Notes: a model not told the origin generated them from the letters alone. DNA of 64,000 bases from Entonaema liquescens (GCA_902805475.1 CADCSX010000002.1:3658001-3722000); one strand, 5' to 3'; positions 22,284-35,408 are shown, counted from the stretch's first letter. Made by a program: numbers and translations.

Positions 22284-25200
22284 TCGCTCCCTCGGTAATC
22301 CCCTCGGTAATCCCGTATCAATATCTTGATTCCAACTTGTATATAATCCCAGCATATTTGGTTATTTTGCTACAAGGCCGCCCAATATATGGTTGTCGGC
22401 GTGTCGAAGAAACGAGGTGCCATTGGCGTCGGTATCGCTGCATGTCTTATGCATGGGAAGCATCTGAACTTGGCTTCTGTGTCGAGAGTCTGTTTGTCGC
22501 AATCGGAGTGGAATAGAGCTCCGTGATAGATCATGGAATACCCCTTGAATGTTTCTAGAACGAGGTTGCATATGTATCAGTAGCGGTGTGCCAAGAAATG
22601 GCCCCTGAGCGAGATGGAGGAGAATGCTGGAGAGAGGGTTGGTTGAGGTTAGATTGGACATGTCAAGGGTTTTCCATGACGTTTGGATCACATGAGCCCA
22701 TGTCTTTTTTTTCGTATCAAAGGCATGAAATATTGGAATATTTGTCGTATTCAACATGTTGGGTTTTGCTTGGTCTCGGTGACCAAAAGCATAGAAATAT
22801 GAATATCTCTGAACCCAAGTAACTCTTTACCTAGATGACGAAAAAAAAAAAGGATCATGGGTGAGGGTTACTCTTCTTCTCTTTCTTGAATGACTCAAGG
22901 ATGGATGGAACATAAGAGCAATGATATATATTCTTTGATTGACGAGCATTATCATTTGTGTCGTTGTGCCAGTAGAGCATGTTTTCCTGTGAGATGCGAG
23001 ATGCGAGATTGAAGCGATAAGAAAAAAAAAAAAAAAAGTAACGTTGATGTTGTAGAGCGAACAAATAAGACCAGGCAAACTTTAATACGTACATGAAACG
23101 CATTGAGCTGAAACCATTCGCACCTACCTTATCTTTTTCAGGTTCATCGTACTTTCCCTTTGCGTTTGGTTGAATCTTGTACTTTGAAGTGGCACTTGCC
23201 GTTTGCTGACAACCTTAAAGTCAAAACTGACTGGAATTGCCGGTGGCTTTATGGATTCATCGGCAGGAACCCACGAACGATACCGGAGGGAAGGCACATA
23301 TAGAAAGAGAAAGAGCGAAATATGGGAGGAAATAAGGTAATTTCTCATCCGTCCTACACTGGTGAAGACGAGGGATATAGATAAAGATATCTACTTTACC
23401 GAGGTAGGGAGATATATATTTATGTACATTAGAAAAACCAATACCATTCAGACTTTGGGAAATTTAGTGTTAAATACGAAAAGCAAACCCAGATTATCGA
23501 GTCATCCCGGGCTTCCGCTTCTATTAACCTTTTATGTGAACTCATATGTGATAGTATCTTAGGTGAGCTTTTAGCATTGCCCATTATGTATGTACGCGTA
23601 CAAACCTTCATTAACCTGTGACAGCAAACAATCGAATGTTCCGAGAAAAAATAAAGAATATTGGCCGATCCCTAACGAATATATTATCATGGACTACGCC
23701 TGGCTCAGCCTAGAATGCGATCGAATTTACAAACGTAAGCCATTCGTTGTCAATACCACCAGTAGCTAATAAATCCACTTAGTTACAGGAGGGCCCCGTC
23801 CCTATTCCCCTGCACGTGGTGACATGATCTGCTGATCTAGACACCGACCTTAAGGAACGAGACCCTTATGGACCTATGGACGAATAGAAACATCTTATTA
23901 ATCCTACTTTTACGGCCTAGTCTCTGGGAAGTATGGAGAGAGCCCTGGACGCACGAAGCTTTGGTACAGGATGACTCCCCTGAACCTTGTTCTTTATGTG
24001 TTTGCGTTACGACTTCCCCAGATTAATATCTACCCCTTGTTCTAGTTGATAACGACAGTTTCAACGGTTAGTATTCTTATACATACCTAAGTAAAAGGTA
24101 AGTAAGCCAGAGCGAACCACACATGGATATTGGACTTACTTGGAGATATAAAACACGAACTATAGGCATGACCCCATGCTTGAGCACATAAGGGGTTAGT
24201 ACATGCGACTTGCTTTGGATCTAACCGGGTTTTCATGAAAGAGCATAGGGCTGACGGGAATATATATACATGTCTACGTACCTAGGTATATATCTCGGTA
24301 CGCTCGGGTGGAAGAACGTTACGATAGGTATGAAACGGGTGAAGCCGTTCGCCCACAAGACACCAACAAGGATACGGACGAATCCCAAGCCAGGTAGCTT
24401 AGCTACATCTCCTATCTGAGCCAAGTCTACAAGATCGAGGCCCCAATCGAGACCTCGAAATATGTCACTACCCTACATACATATGTATACAGCACATGTC
24501 ACATGCGCCTACATATGTATGTAGGTATGTATGCAAGCCGCGTGAAGTAACGGTCGGGGCTGCGTCTGGAACCAGGGGGTTAGCTAACTAACGAAGTTTG
24601 ATTTGAGGTCTGGATTCTAGAATTCCAGCCTAGACCGTAGTCCGTTGCACGGCAGTCATTCCACCCCGGCCCACTCTTACCGTTGGTCCCCTGCGTCGCC
24701 TGGCCTAGACCGTCCCCGATCCATGGTGGACTACATATCTGGGCATATGTGCGCATACATAATCAACACTGATCAGCAGTCCACGTATATCCATTTTGCG
24801 GCGCGTTTTATCATGTAGCGTTTTTGTATCCTAACTCAGCAGTTGGCTATTGAATGGTGGATTCGTCTTCAATAATGTGCCATATTGGAAGGTAGACTCC
24901 AACATCCATAAAAGAGCGTTTCTTGGCTGATAAGATGGTTTATGTAGAGATGCCTAGGTACTCGGCAACTGATGTATAATATTGTTGTACCTTGTAACTT
25001 TGTGTTGTTCGTCACTTGAGCTGCGCGTCTAGCTTTCTGGTCTAACCTAGGTAGTTAATCGTATTCTTAATCTTGTGTTTAGGTCATACGAGATGACTTC
25101 TAACCTATCTCGACTAGGTATCTACTTAAGGTAGACAAGAAGCCCGGAATTGGAACTACATAGTTAGTATATAAGAAGAATTGAGTTGAACAAGATCTAA

Positions 25201-25648
25201 ATTGGATAGAGAGCATCAGACACATCCGCTTTTATACGTTCTTTAGCTAATCCCTGGGAAAATGGGAGAATCTTAAGAGGTTGATACTTTAGCTATTTCT
25301 GATTTTGTCCTAATAATATGTAAGACAACCCGTGTTCCATTTCGTATGTGTATTATTAAAGTGTATTTGAAGATGCCAAAGTCAAACGGGATTGGAACAA
25401 ATTGGAACAAACTGCTTAGTTTTGAGATTACATAATATTGTATGCTTTATGAAAATATTACCAAGGACACGCATAAATTAATTAATTTACCGTATTAATG
25501 CTATATAGTGGGATATTACAATAAGCCATACAATTGCAACTGCCCCTCCATCAACCTTTGACTCATTTGTCCAAAAATCCAAACCCGAAATGAGCTCTTC
25601 CAAGTTCACCACCACAACATTACCCATAACAACGAAAACTAGACAGCC
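22284..25648. other. 3.4-kb intergenic region
   Basis: 3' flank of SKN7 and promoter of eIF2B epsilon. ORFs at 22280-22516, 22586-22822 and 23362-23562 show no domain. It carries poly-A tracts near 22840 and 23021, GTATGTA-type repeats around 24475-24530, and two ACCTAGGT palindromes (24280, 25045). No gene is supported. Confidence 0.6.
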
Positions 25649-27988
25649 ATGTCGCAAAATAAAGCCGCACGAGGCGGCGCCGCGGCAAAAGGCAAGAAGT
25701 CAAACAAATCAGGAGCTGACGACAAAAGAGAAGATGCTCTTCAAGCGGTGGTGTGTATTTTCCAAGCATCGCGGGGCATTCATGAGAGTTGTCATAGGGC
25801 TAACGCGGTATATGCGCTTCCGCTTATCTAGCTCATAGCAGATTCCTTTCAGACCCGATTCCTACCATTCTCTCTAGAGAAGCCAAGAGTACGTCCGGTC
25901 TATCAATTTTGTTCGAGTCTAATTGTTAACTTATTATCGCAGTGTCTTCTCCCACTCGCAAATACACCCCTCATCGAGTACACCCTCGAGTTTCTCGCCA
26001 TGAATGGCGTGCAGGAAGTCTTTATATACTGCGGAGCCCATCATGAACAGATCGAGCGATACATGCACGATTCGAGATGGTCACCTAACGCAAGGTCGTG
26101 TCCTTTTTCTAGCCTTGAATTTATCCGTGTTGCCGATGCTAGGTCCATAGGCGATTTCCTTCGAGATCTAGACAAGCGCAACATCATTGGAGGGGACTTT
26201 ATACTGGTCCATGGGGATCTGGTTTCTAATATTTCCCTCGATGCAGCTTTGGCAGCGCACAGGGCTCGTCGAGAAGCGAATCGAGACTCGTGTATGACTC
26301 TGGTGCTACGGGAAGCAGGCGAAGGGGAACACAATACTAAAACCAAGGGAATAACGCCGGCGTTTATAATCGACCCGAACGCTAAGAGATGCTTACACTA
26401 CGAAGAGATACATCCGTTACAGACTGACCACTACGTCACTCTTGACCCTACTATACTTGAGAATCGCGAAGCAGAGGCCCGAACAGACCTGATCGACGCT
26501 GAGATTGATATATGCACGCCGGATGTTCTCGCCTTATGGTCCGAAAGTTTTGACTACGAACTCCCCCGAGCTAACTTCCTCCATGGTGTGTTGAAGGATT
26601 GGGAGCTGAACGGGAAGATGATTCACACAGAAGTTGTTAATGAGGGTTACAGTGCGCGCGTCAGGAATCTTCAGATGTACGATGCGATTAGTCGAGATAT
26701 TTTGAGTGGCTGGACATATCCCTTCGCACCCGAATGCAATCTTCTACCAGGACAGTCCTATCAACCACAAGGCGACAATGTATATCGGGAGGACGACGTC
26801 GAAATTGATACTGGGAGCGAAGTAGTTGACTCGATTATTGGAAAGGATACTCATATTGGGTCCGGAAGTGTCGTACAAAATAGCATCATTGGCCGAAACT
26901 GCAAAATTGGAAGCAACGTCCGAATTACCAACAGCTTCATATGGGGTGACAGTACGGTTCACGACGGGGCTGTAGCTGAGCACGCAATTATAGCCGAGAG
27001 GGGAGTGTTGGGCAAAAAGGCTTTTGTTCACGAAGGCGCATTGGTATCATTTGGAGTCCAGTTGGGTGATGAGACAGACGTTAAGCCTGCTACGATGCTA
27101 TCGCTTCTTTCTCATAGCGGACAGCTCGCATCAACACAGCCCGAATACGTCGGTTCTGGTGGCAAGGGGTCCCTGTTTGAGGATCTCGAAGACGATGAAA
27201 CAGATATTGATGACCCGTCGAGACTGCAAAAGTCACTGATATACTCTCTGGAGGATCTTGATCTCTCCGATTCTTCCGTCTCAACCCTCGCAGACGAGGA
27301 TGATTTCTCTGACGATGAGTCGGGCCCAATTTCACCCAGTGCTAGCCAGCCCACCTCAAGATCCCGGCTCTCCTCCTTTGCCTCGGACGATTCAGGAGCC
27401 CCTAACTTTTCCTCTTTCCATTCCGACGCTGTCCATGGGCTGCTGGACGTTCTCCGCGGGACATCGGGTAACTTTGAATCTGAGAAGCTCGAGTTCATGT
27501 CATTACGACTGGCTAACAATGCGTCTGACACCGCTATGAGGAAAGCTGTCGCGACGGCCTTCGTTCGTCGCGCGATTGAACTCATGACTTCCGAGAATGA
27601 TGCCATGGAACCATCAAAGGCTGCTAAGCAGGTACTTACCTCACGAGAAGGCGCTACGAACTTCGTCACAGAGGTTGGCGTTGGTGATCACTCCGTCCCG
27701 GAACAAATCGAATTCGCGTTAGCAGTGCAGAAGGCGTGCGCGAGTAGTTCTAGATTCGTTGAAGTTGCCAAAACGGGCAACCTCCTTGCCGCTATGCTGC
27801 AGCAGATGTACGATCTCGATATTCTTGAAGAAGAGGGCATCCTAGGTTGGTGGGAAGACGATAGGGGTAAGGAGGAAGGCGTAATGTCAGAAGTACGGGA
27901 GAAGAGCCAGGCACTAGTTGAATGGCTTGAAAACGCCGACGAGGAGAGTGAGGAGGAGGATGACGATGACGACGATGACGATGAGTGA
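25649..27988 (+). CDS. gcd6: Translation initiation factor eIF2B subunit epsilon (Gcd6-like)
   Basis: Three exons (25649-25750, 25832-25888, 25943-27988) encode about 734 aa. A lysine-rich start leads to the nucleotidyltransferase-like domain (about 30-270; ADSFQTRFLPFSLEKP, CLLPLANTPLIEYTLEFLA). Hexapeptide left-handed beta-helix repeats follow (about 325-420; DSIIGKDTHIGSGSVVQNS, IIGRNCKIGSNVRITNS). An acidic Ser/Asp linker comes next, then a C-terminal W2/eIF5C domain (about 540-715) with GWWEDDRGKEEG. The protein ends in an Asp/Glu run coded by a GAT/GAC repeat. It is the catalytic subunit exchanging GDP for GTP on eIF2, the step blocked when eIF2 alpha is phosphorylated. The first in-frame ATG is used; exon phases agree. 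The frame is intact. Confidence 0.97.
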
Positions 27989-28575
27989 TACACATAATCA
28001 CAATGCGATACAAGACAAGTTGGGTCGACACCCCTTTCACCCTCACACTAAAATACCTTACAGCGCCAACGGTATGCTATGTTGAGCGACGAGGTTCTGG
28101 TGTAGGACTACCCGCCACCCTCAGGATCAGCACATTGGCTCTGGAAGCGATCATGACTTCCATAGGGACATAAGCTAAGGCTCATCGGGGGCAATGCTAG
28201 AAAATTCTTAAAGGATTTATGATTGCATCGAGATATATGCGTGGGACGGTTTGTACCTAGCTACCACCAGCGAAAATAGTAGCAATTTGGCCACGGGTTT
28301 ATTCTACATAGACTGAGCCATAATAAATAGAATAGTAAAATTGTATTTGAACCCATTGGCCTATGTTTGATTTGGTTCCTGATTTGGTTCCTGTGTACCC
28401 AGGTACCTAACATGCATATTACGCGTTATGCGACTAACGCGAAGACGCGTCTCGACGCGGTTCATTGGAATCTTTCAATTAAACTTGCCCCTCCACCTGT
28501 TAATCCGTATACTTTCAACCCATATTCTTAATACTTAATTAATTTATCGAGTATCGTCAAATTACTTGTTCCGCA
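27989..28575. other. Intergenic region, 0.6 kb
   Basis: 3' flank of eIF2B epsilon and promoter of the primase gene. It includes a direct repeat TTTGATTTGGTTCCTG / GATTTGGTTCCTG at 28366-28393 and CGCGTT/AACGCG-type short palindromes near 28420-28460. An MluI-like ACGCGT occurs near 28445 in front of the replication gene; in yeast that hexamer binds MBF and gives G1/S expression, so it is worth noting, but one copy is weak evidence. Confidence 0.5.
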
Positions 28576-30316
28576 ATGCCTCATTCGATATCCCCTGAGA
28601 ATGATAACCAAAATATAGAAACCGTCGAAGAAACCATGGCAGATGCCCCTGCTAAGAATGACGAGAGTCAAGATGTCGACAATGATATTACCATGGCAGA
28701 GACAAATGCATTACCAGTTCCCATAAAAGAGGAGGAAAAGAAAGATATCAAGCTAGATGAAATCTTTGCTGATGTGGAATCCGACGACGAGTTCCCTAGT
28801 TCACGTCCAGGCCAGAACAAGTTGTCGAGCTCCCCCGAGGCTCCAACATCCCCCCTGTGAGATACCAGAGCCACATTGATCTAGAGAGCTATATATTTTA
28901 ACAGATGATGTAGCAATGAAGCTGTGTCCATGAGTGCTTCGGACCCTGAGATTATGCGCATGTTCTACCAGCGATTCTTCCCTTGGCGTTATTTGTTCCA
29001 ATGGCTTAACCATAGCCCGACCCCTACGAACGACTTTGGTCATCGTGAATTTGCCTTCACTTTACAGAATGATATATACTCTCGATATAACTCCTTCCCT
29101 AGTGCAGACTTGTAAGTAGTTTGTCTTCTCGGCCTCTCTTGTATACCATGACTTATCATATCTGTTATAGACTGCGAAAAGACGTACTACGTTTACTACC
29201 GTCCCGTTTCGAAATCGGACCTGTATATACTACAAACCCGCGCGATCGCAAGACGTTACGGAACTCGAACGCGTTTAAGCCGCTGTCCAAAGAGCTGTGC
29301 TTCGATATCGATTTAACGGATTACGACGAGATCCGAACGTGCTGTGACAAGGCAAATATCTGCAACCGCTGCTGGCAGTTCATCACCATGGCTATTAAAG
29401 TGGTGGATGTGGCCCTACGCGAAGACTTTGGGTTTAAGCATATCATGTGGGTTTACTCTGGACGAAGAGGTGCGCACGCTTGGGTCTGCGACAAGAAGGC
29501 GCGGACGATGGACGATCAGAAGCGTAGGTCTATCGCAGGGTACCTCGAAGTAATCCGGGGTGGTGCACAGAGTGGGAAGAAAGTTAATGTGCGGAGACCA
29601 TTACATCCACACCTAAGGTATGGCTACTCCTATGGCTATGGGAAGCTCTATTTATTAAAAGTATCTACTGACCAATTTACTGTAGTCGGAGTTTAAATAT
29701 CCTGGCACCACATTTCCAAGAAGATGTCCTAGAAGCGCAAGACCCGTGGTCCTCTTCGGAACGAGCAGAGCATCTTCTCTCTCTCCTTCCCGACAAAGCC
29801 TTAAACGATAGCTTACGCAAGAAATGGGATTCCTCGCCTGGCCGTGCAAGCACGTCGAAATGGGCCGACATCGATTCGCTCACCCGATCAGGTAGTGGTA
29901 GCAAGAATCTCGACACAAAAGCGCTGCTGGATGCTAAGCAAGACGTCGTTCTCGAGTACACATACCCGCGCCTCGATATCGAGGTCAGCAAGAAACTAAA
30001 CCATTTGCTTAAATCGCCCTTCGTCGTACACCCGGGTACGGGACGGGTATGTGTGCCGATCGATACCCGGAAGCTGGAGGACTTCGATCCGCTCGGAGTG
30101 CCGACGGTGCAGGGTCTGCTAGAAGAAATCGACGCGTGGAAGCCCGACGAAGAGGACGGCTCCGAAGACAAGGCGAAGAACCTCCAGGATTGGGAGAAGA
30201 CGAGCTTAAAGCCTTACGTTGAGTATTTCCGGAGCTTCGTGCTGACGCTCATGAAAGACGAGCGGGATCCGAAGATAAAGCGCGAAAGGGAGGACGGTGA
30301 GGCAATGGAATTCTAG
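28576..30316 (+). CDS. pri1: DNA primase small (catalytic) subunit Pri1
   Basis: Four exons (28576-28856, 28914-29111, 29171-29617, 29686-30316) encode about 518 aa. Residues 1-95 are an acidic, probably disordered extension. The catalytic core starts near MRMFYQRFFPW, with SNAFKPLSKELCFDIDLTDYD carrying the metal-binding Asp pair (about 203-205), the zinc-binding CCDKANICNRCW cluster, and the SGRRGAHAWVCD motif. Further on are HPHLSRSLNILAPHF and VVHPGTGRVCVPID. Pri1 makes RNA primers in the polymerase alpha-primase complex in the nucleus. For intron 1 the near AACAG acceptor gives an immediate stop, so the GTAG acceptor (exon from 28914) is used. It is convergent with the DUF167 gene (192 nt apart). 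Confidence 0.97.
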
Positions 30317-30508
30317 TTTACCTAAGTTATAGGGGGTTGAAGACCCTTCATGTCCTCAGTCATTTTTGGCTGTGATGGGTTCGTTGGAATACTCTCGGTA
30401 CTATGGCATATGCACGGAGTTTAGGCATTCTACACTACTTGAGGTCGGGACATGAATTATACTACGGAATTACAATGTCTTTGCGATGTCTCTATCATAG
30501 CTTGAGTT

Positions 30509-31333
30509 TTACGATGTTTTCTCGCTAAGGAGCTTCTGCTTTATCATAGCCACTAGGTCCTCATCATTTACACCATCCTTGTCACGCCGAAAACAGGCGC
30601 TTGCGACACTAATAGTCTTATCTCTGGTCTTCATGCCGTGTGTAATCTGCAAGTCCGACTTTGCGACGCCTAGGATCTGGAGATATGTTATTAAATGGAC
30701 GCTTACCTATATATATATACGATGTGTTCCGTTTTGACACCGGAAGGAGATTCTATATATACCGGAATATAGAGTACATAGTAGCCTAAGGAGGCTTATA
30801 ATCTACCTATTCATACTGCATACCTCTGCTACATGGAGGAGAGACATACTGGAACATATAGGAGCAATCCCGATAGTACTCACCTCGCTTAATATCTCAA
30901 TGACGGCCTTGTTTGCCTTGCCATCCTGCGGCGGGGCCGAGACGCACAGCTCGACGGACTCATCCGTCACAGCGGCAACTCCTTCCCGCACCTTACTCGC
31001 GCCGGGGCGTATGTGACACCGTAGCTGCAGGATCTCGGGGAGGACGGCTTGGATTTCTGAATCAGGGTTATGGCGTTGCGAGCTGCCATGTTCTCATTGT
31101 GGCTTTGAAAGTTGTGGGTTCTAGTTGTATGTAGATTGACGTTGCTGGGTTCCTTGTTCTTTGGATAGAAACGGCCCACGTCGAAAATACCTATGCCGTA
31201 TCACTATTGGGTTATGATGGTTGGTAGTGAATGTTGTTCGATTGGTTGGTTGATAAATGTGAGGATTCAACGAAGCTTTGCATGTGTAAGCTGTATGTAC
31301 CTGGGTACCCTTATATTTGGGAGCTTGGGCCAT
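30509..31333 (-). CDS. DUF167 (YggU-like) small protein
   Basis: Minus strand. The solid part is two exons: 31056-30884 and 30676-30509. They read LQLRCHIRPGASKVREGVA, DGKANKAVIEILSE, then ILGVAKSDLQITHGMKTRDK, the hallmark DUF167 pattern in which GEANKA/GKANKA and the K-S-D...G..-R-.K are conserved. No in-frame ATG precedes the first of these exons. A 25-nt first exon at 31333-31309 (MAQAPKYK) joined through a weak GTACCC donor to 31056 would give a 121-aa protein in a consistent frame; this exon is tentative. The biochemical function of the family is not settled. It is divergent from the HAD gene (359 nt) and convergent with primase. Confidence 0.82.
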
Positions 31334-31692
31334 ACGATCTATTAGTAACAGCAAGCTTGATAGGTGCAAACGATACATCTCAGATAAGAATGCGATAAGA
31401 TACGATGCTTGTATATACCCCCATATAGTACGCATAAGTACATAAGGTACCTACATAATATGGTCCCTTGACATAATTGCGACAGCTCAGAATTGATAAT
31501 GTATCATTTCCAAGATTTGGAAACAGCAACAACTTCGGGTTGAGTGCATTTAAGTAACTAATTCAAAATTTCTCAGTTTAAGATTCCCCTTTCGAAAATA
31601 CCCTTTTGATCAGACCCGATATGCGATCGTTACTTTAATCGTGTATGCCGCGCAACTTACGATTAGCCACACGTCTACTACCACGTTCGAAG
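31334..31692. promoter_or_regulatory. Divergent spacer DUF167 / HAD gene
   Basis: 359 nt between two divergent starts, AT-rich, with no recognisable operator. It would act as a bidirectional promoter if the tentative DUF167 first exon is right. Confidence 0.4.
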
Positions 31693-33609
31693 ATGGCGCT
31701 CGATCAAGCCAACCGCGCCAGTCATGGCTATACCCTCACAGCTCTCAATCGCTGGTCTATTGCGAACAAGAAGCTGCCTCGTACGTAGTTGAGATAACCC
31801 TCATGTATATTATACCCATAGTGTTGTCTGCTAATAGTAAAATCTAGCTGTTAATCAGATCAATACCATCCATGTTTACGATTTTGATAATACCCGTTTG
31901 TCTTTCCCGTATCTTCATCTTCCCTACCCTTCCGCAACTAACCATGCACGGCTCTAGTATTCCAGACCCCTCTACCCAACCCTAAGATATGGAACGGCTC
32001 GACTCTAGGCCTGTTAGGTACCCCTGATGTTTTTGTCAACGGCGGTTGGTGGCACGACTCGAGAATATTAGCGGCGACTGGCGAAGGTGTAGAGCAGGAA
32101 GAGAAGCGGGCTTGGGAGGGCTGGTGGAACGAGAAGATTGTGGAGTTAGTCCGTCTGAGCATGAAACAGAACGATGCCCTCTGCGTTCTGCTGACGGGAC
32201 GGTCTGAGCATGGGTTCTCCCAACTCATAAAACGAATTGTTGCGAGCAAGGGTCTGGAGTTCGACCTCATCGGGCTGAAGCCCTCTGTTGGTCCTAGCAA
32301 CGAGCGATTTGCGAATACTATGAACTTCAAGCAAGCCTTCCTTAGGGCGGTAATGGGAACCTATAGGGAGGCAGCGGAGATACGCATCTACGAAGACCGC
32401 CCGAAGCACGTTGCTGGTTTCCGTGACTTCCTAGACGACTACAATGCACAGCGAATCAGTCATGGACAACCCTCGATTATCGCCGAGGTCATTCCGGTTA
32501 CTGAGCTGTCTACTACGCTCGATCCTGTCGTCGAGGTAGCAGAAGTGCAGCATCTAATCAACGTCCACAACGAATTGGTCAAAAATAAGGGAAGCTATGG
32601 ACGCAACAGTCGTCTAGCCATTAAAAAGACAGTCTTTTTCACGAGTTACATGATTTCAGCGGCCGATACGAAGAGGCTTATCAAACTCCTAAACTCGCAG
32701 GTACCGGACGTTACAGATTTGAAGTATCTTGCTAACACCATTCTCATCACTCCGCGTCCCTGCCCGAAGCCCATTCTAGATAAGATAGGTGGTATGAACG
32801 CCAAGATGAAGTGGGAAGTCGTCGATATCGGCTCGCTCCAAGGTAACATCTGGGCGGCGCGCGTGAGACCCGTACCTCATAATGCCACCTACCACACCGA
32901 CAACCCCTCACCTTCCGTCGTCTTAGGCCTGAGAAGAGGCGCCCGCCCACCGGACGTTAATAAAATCCGTAACTGGCAGCCGATACCACCCGACAAGTCA
33001 TTCGTGTTTGAGACGACGGTGGGCGAGAAGTATATGCTTCGCATCGAGCGGGAAGACCAAGACGGAGATCAGTACGACAGCCAACAGGAGAGATTCTCGA
33101 ATAGAGGCTCGAAGCGCAAGTTCGCGGGTGATGAAGATCGCCACCCTCGCCAGCACGGCGGGAATTATGGCGGTAATAACGCCCGCGATTACCATACTTC
33201 AGCCCATCAGGGACAAGGACAGGGCCGAGGGGGCGGAGGAGGCGATAATCGTGGCCGAGGCGGATACAAGGGTGGCAATGCCTCGCGAGGGAACCGCGGC
33301 GGTGGTCGAGGGGGTTTCAAGGGTTCGGGAAGAGGCGGTAGAGGTGGAAATCACGGTTATCGCTCCCTGGATGACATGGAAACGCGCGAGAACCCACAGA
33401 GCGGCTTCAACCCGTCGACGGTCTCGTACGACGACACTTTCCCCTCGTTACAAGGTGGTCCACCCCAACAACTTCAGCCCCCCCTGCCGATCGCACCGCA
33501 CTACGGCCAGCCGTTCCCGCAGCAGGGGCAATGGCCGGCTCCGGGAGGACCCTCGGCGCAGTCACGGCCTGTGGGCGGTCCCGGGCCGGATCTACAGAGT
33601 TTCTACTAA
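31693..33609 (+). CDS. HAD 'Swiss Army Knife' RNA-repair-like protein with RGG tail
   Basis: Three exons (31693-31780, 31848-31895, 31958-33609) encode about 595 aa. Residues 35-50 read NQINTIHVYDFDNT, the DxDxT nucleophile motif I of a HAD phosphatase. The following LFQTPLPNPKIWNG and LLTGRSEHGFSQLI, IRIYEDRPKH match the HAD_SAK family, named for association with RNA-repair enzymes. Residues ~180-420 form the family's C-terminal globular part. Residues ~455-560 are a low-complexity RGG/GGYKGG region, typical of RNA-binding tails, ending in a Pro/Gln-rich segment. It may act on phosphate ends of RNA, but no substrate is known from sequence. The second intron uses an unusual GTTTGT donor, placed so that DFDNT is completed by LF. 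The frame is intact. Confidence 0.88.
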
Positions 33610-34545
33610 AACAGATATCGAAGCCTCGTGTTATAATGGTGCTTCATCTTGATTTTCAGGTATCGCTTAAAGGGACTCATCACAGTCAAACTGTCTGGAG
33701 TAGATAACGTGTACTGGCTTTTTGGAATTCCGACAAATTGTAGGACTAGGCTGGTTTTCATCATAAGGTGTGTATTACATGTCATTATTCGCAGTAAAGC
33801 ATAGTGGAACAGGTAATCTTTTTTTTTTTTGGACGGAGTAGCTTGTGTGTATATAGCATTGCATACCCTCTTACGATCATACTACGAGGACGCTAGGCCA
33901 GCTAGGATTTAGGCGTTCATTGGCAGGGATTCCCAAAAGTCGGCATTATGAACAAGAGCAACAGGGGCATTAATGCAAATTACTATTTTTATGGTATCGA
34001 CATGCAAGCACGAAAGGCGTTGGTTTAGTGATCTGGAAATTTATGCGTTAGTCTTGATTCTACGTAACGAGTAGTTTCGAGTAACTAGGATCTTTGCGCG
34101 CCAGACGGTAATCAGGAAAGATAGAACAATGGTGTATTGGATGAATCATGCTCGTGAGACACGAGTCATAAACAGCCTCTTAAAAGAGAAATTCATCATA
34201 AGACGACGGGCGCGGGATGATAAGAAAAATAGGAAAATAGTTTTGACTTACCACGAGGTGGAGATACGTGTCTTCGACGAAGGCTAATTCACCACTGTGC
34301 CATAGTGCGTATGGAAATGGAAGTTGGTTAGAACAGATGAGGATATGCGATTGTATATGTACAGGTTATCCCTCTTGTTTCCCGGCCTCTCATGCTTACC
34401 ATAGAGGCCAGGCCGTATAATGATTTGTCGCCTTTTATGATAGGTGCGACTTGCCAGCAGTAGTAGTTTTCCATCTAGTAGACGGTGTCTGTTCCCAGAT
34501 ACTTTATCCGGCGCTGGGAATGCGGTTGCGGAATATCTCTGCGCA
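33610..34545. other. Convergent intergenic region, 0.9 kb
   Basis: 3' flanks of the HAD gene and the complex I subunit gene. The ORF at 34284-34577 (minus) overlaps the complex I last exon in another frame and is not a gene. Poly-T at 33820-33830. Nothing else is seen. Confidence 0.6.
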
Positions 34546-35408
34546 TTACGAGTTTGCTGAAACGGGGTTGATCTCAACGCCGTACTTCTCCTTTAGACGC
34601 TCTCGCCTACGCTCCTCGTAGCCCGGGGCTTGATTCCTGTTGGGAGTGATACGTGTTAGTATTTCTGCTCAGCAACAACCACACACCGACTGTATAGTGC
34701 GGGATGGCGTGGTGAGGTGTTAGGTACCTCTCCCCTCCCCAATCTCGGAGATGGCCTCCGTGATAGGCCGCCGGCGGTTCGTTCGCAACCACTCCTTGCG
34801 CTCGTACTCGTCCATCTCGGGGACTTCGGTGCGAGGCCCGCCGCGGAGACTACCACCTGTGAATTCAAAGGTAGACATGATGACGGAGAAGGCGGCACCA
34901 AAGCCGAGGATCTGAGGAATTCGGCCGGCTGTTTGTTGTTGCAGAAGTTAATATATAGTAAAGGCGACATAATCATAAATCTGAATTGGGTGATTAAAAC
35001 GTACTCCTAAGACCGATTGTGGCGCCACCGAGGAAGGAAGCGATCGTCACGTTCAGTGTGTCGTCCTTCTCTCTCAAGTTGGCGGCAGCATCTTTAGAGA
35101 ATGTGTATACGGTGCCGAGGGCAGCTATAAAAGTGTTCTACGTTAACATCCCAGTTGCGAAAAGCCAGCTCCCCAAACATTCCGATCGATGCGGAGAAAG
35201 ACGTACTGAACATAGCAATAGTGCCACCAGTCCTGCTGAAAACACCCCAGACGCCGATATTGCGCTTCGCGAGGGAGTTCTGCACAGCAGAGAAGATGAA
35301 GCCGGTACCTGCGCCGATCAGAGCGCCTTTTATGCCGGATTTGATGGCATCGTGCTGGTGGAAATGGTGCTCCTTCGGTTCGGCCTGGACGGAGTGTGGG
35401 TTCGCCAT
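34546..35408 (-). CDS. NADH:ubiquinone oxidoreductase 21.3-kDa / NDUFA11-like subunit
   Basis: Four exons on the minus strand (35408-35207, 35124-35005, 34928-34728, 34628-34546) encode about 201 aa. The protein has the Tim17/22-like layout of complex I subunit NDUFA11: a polar start (MANPHSVQAEPKEHHFHQHD), then Gly-rich helices (GIKGALIGAGTGFIFSAVQN, GVFSRTGGTIAMF, ASFLGGATIGL, ILGFGAAFSVIMSTFEFTGG), then a charged tail with MDEYERKEWLRTNRRRPITE and GYEERRRERLKEKYGVEINP. It is an accessory inner-membrane subunit of respiratory complex I. The last exon uses a CAAG acceptor; the nearer CAACAG acceptor breaks the frame. It is divergent from the unknown gene at 35918 (509 nt). Confidence 0.88.

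Noticed and set aside
24470..24530. Possible tandem array of GTATGTA units
   Set aside because: Only a few degenerate copies of a short unit; not a CRISPR or a defined repeat.
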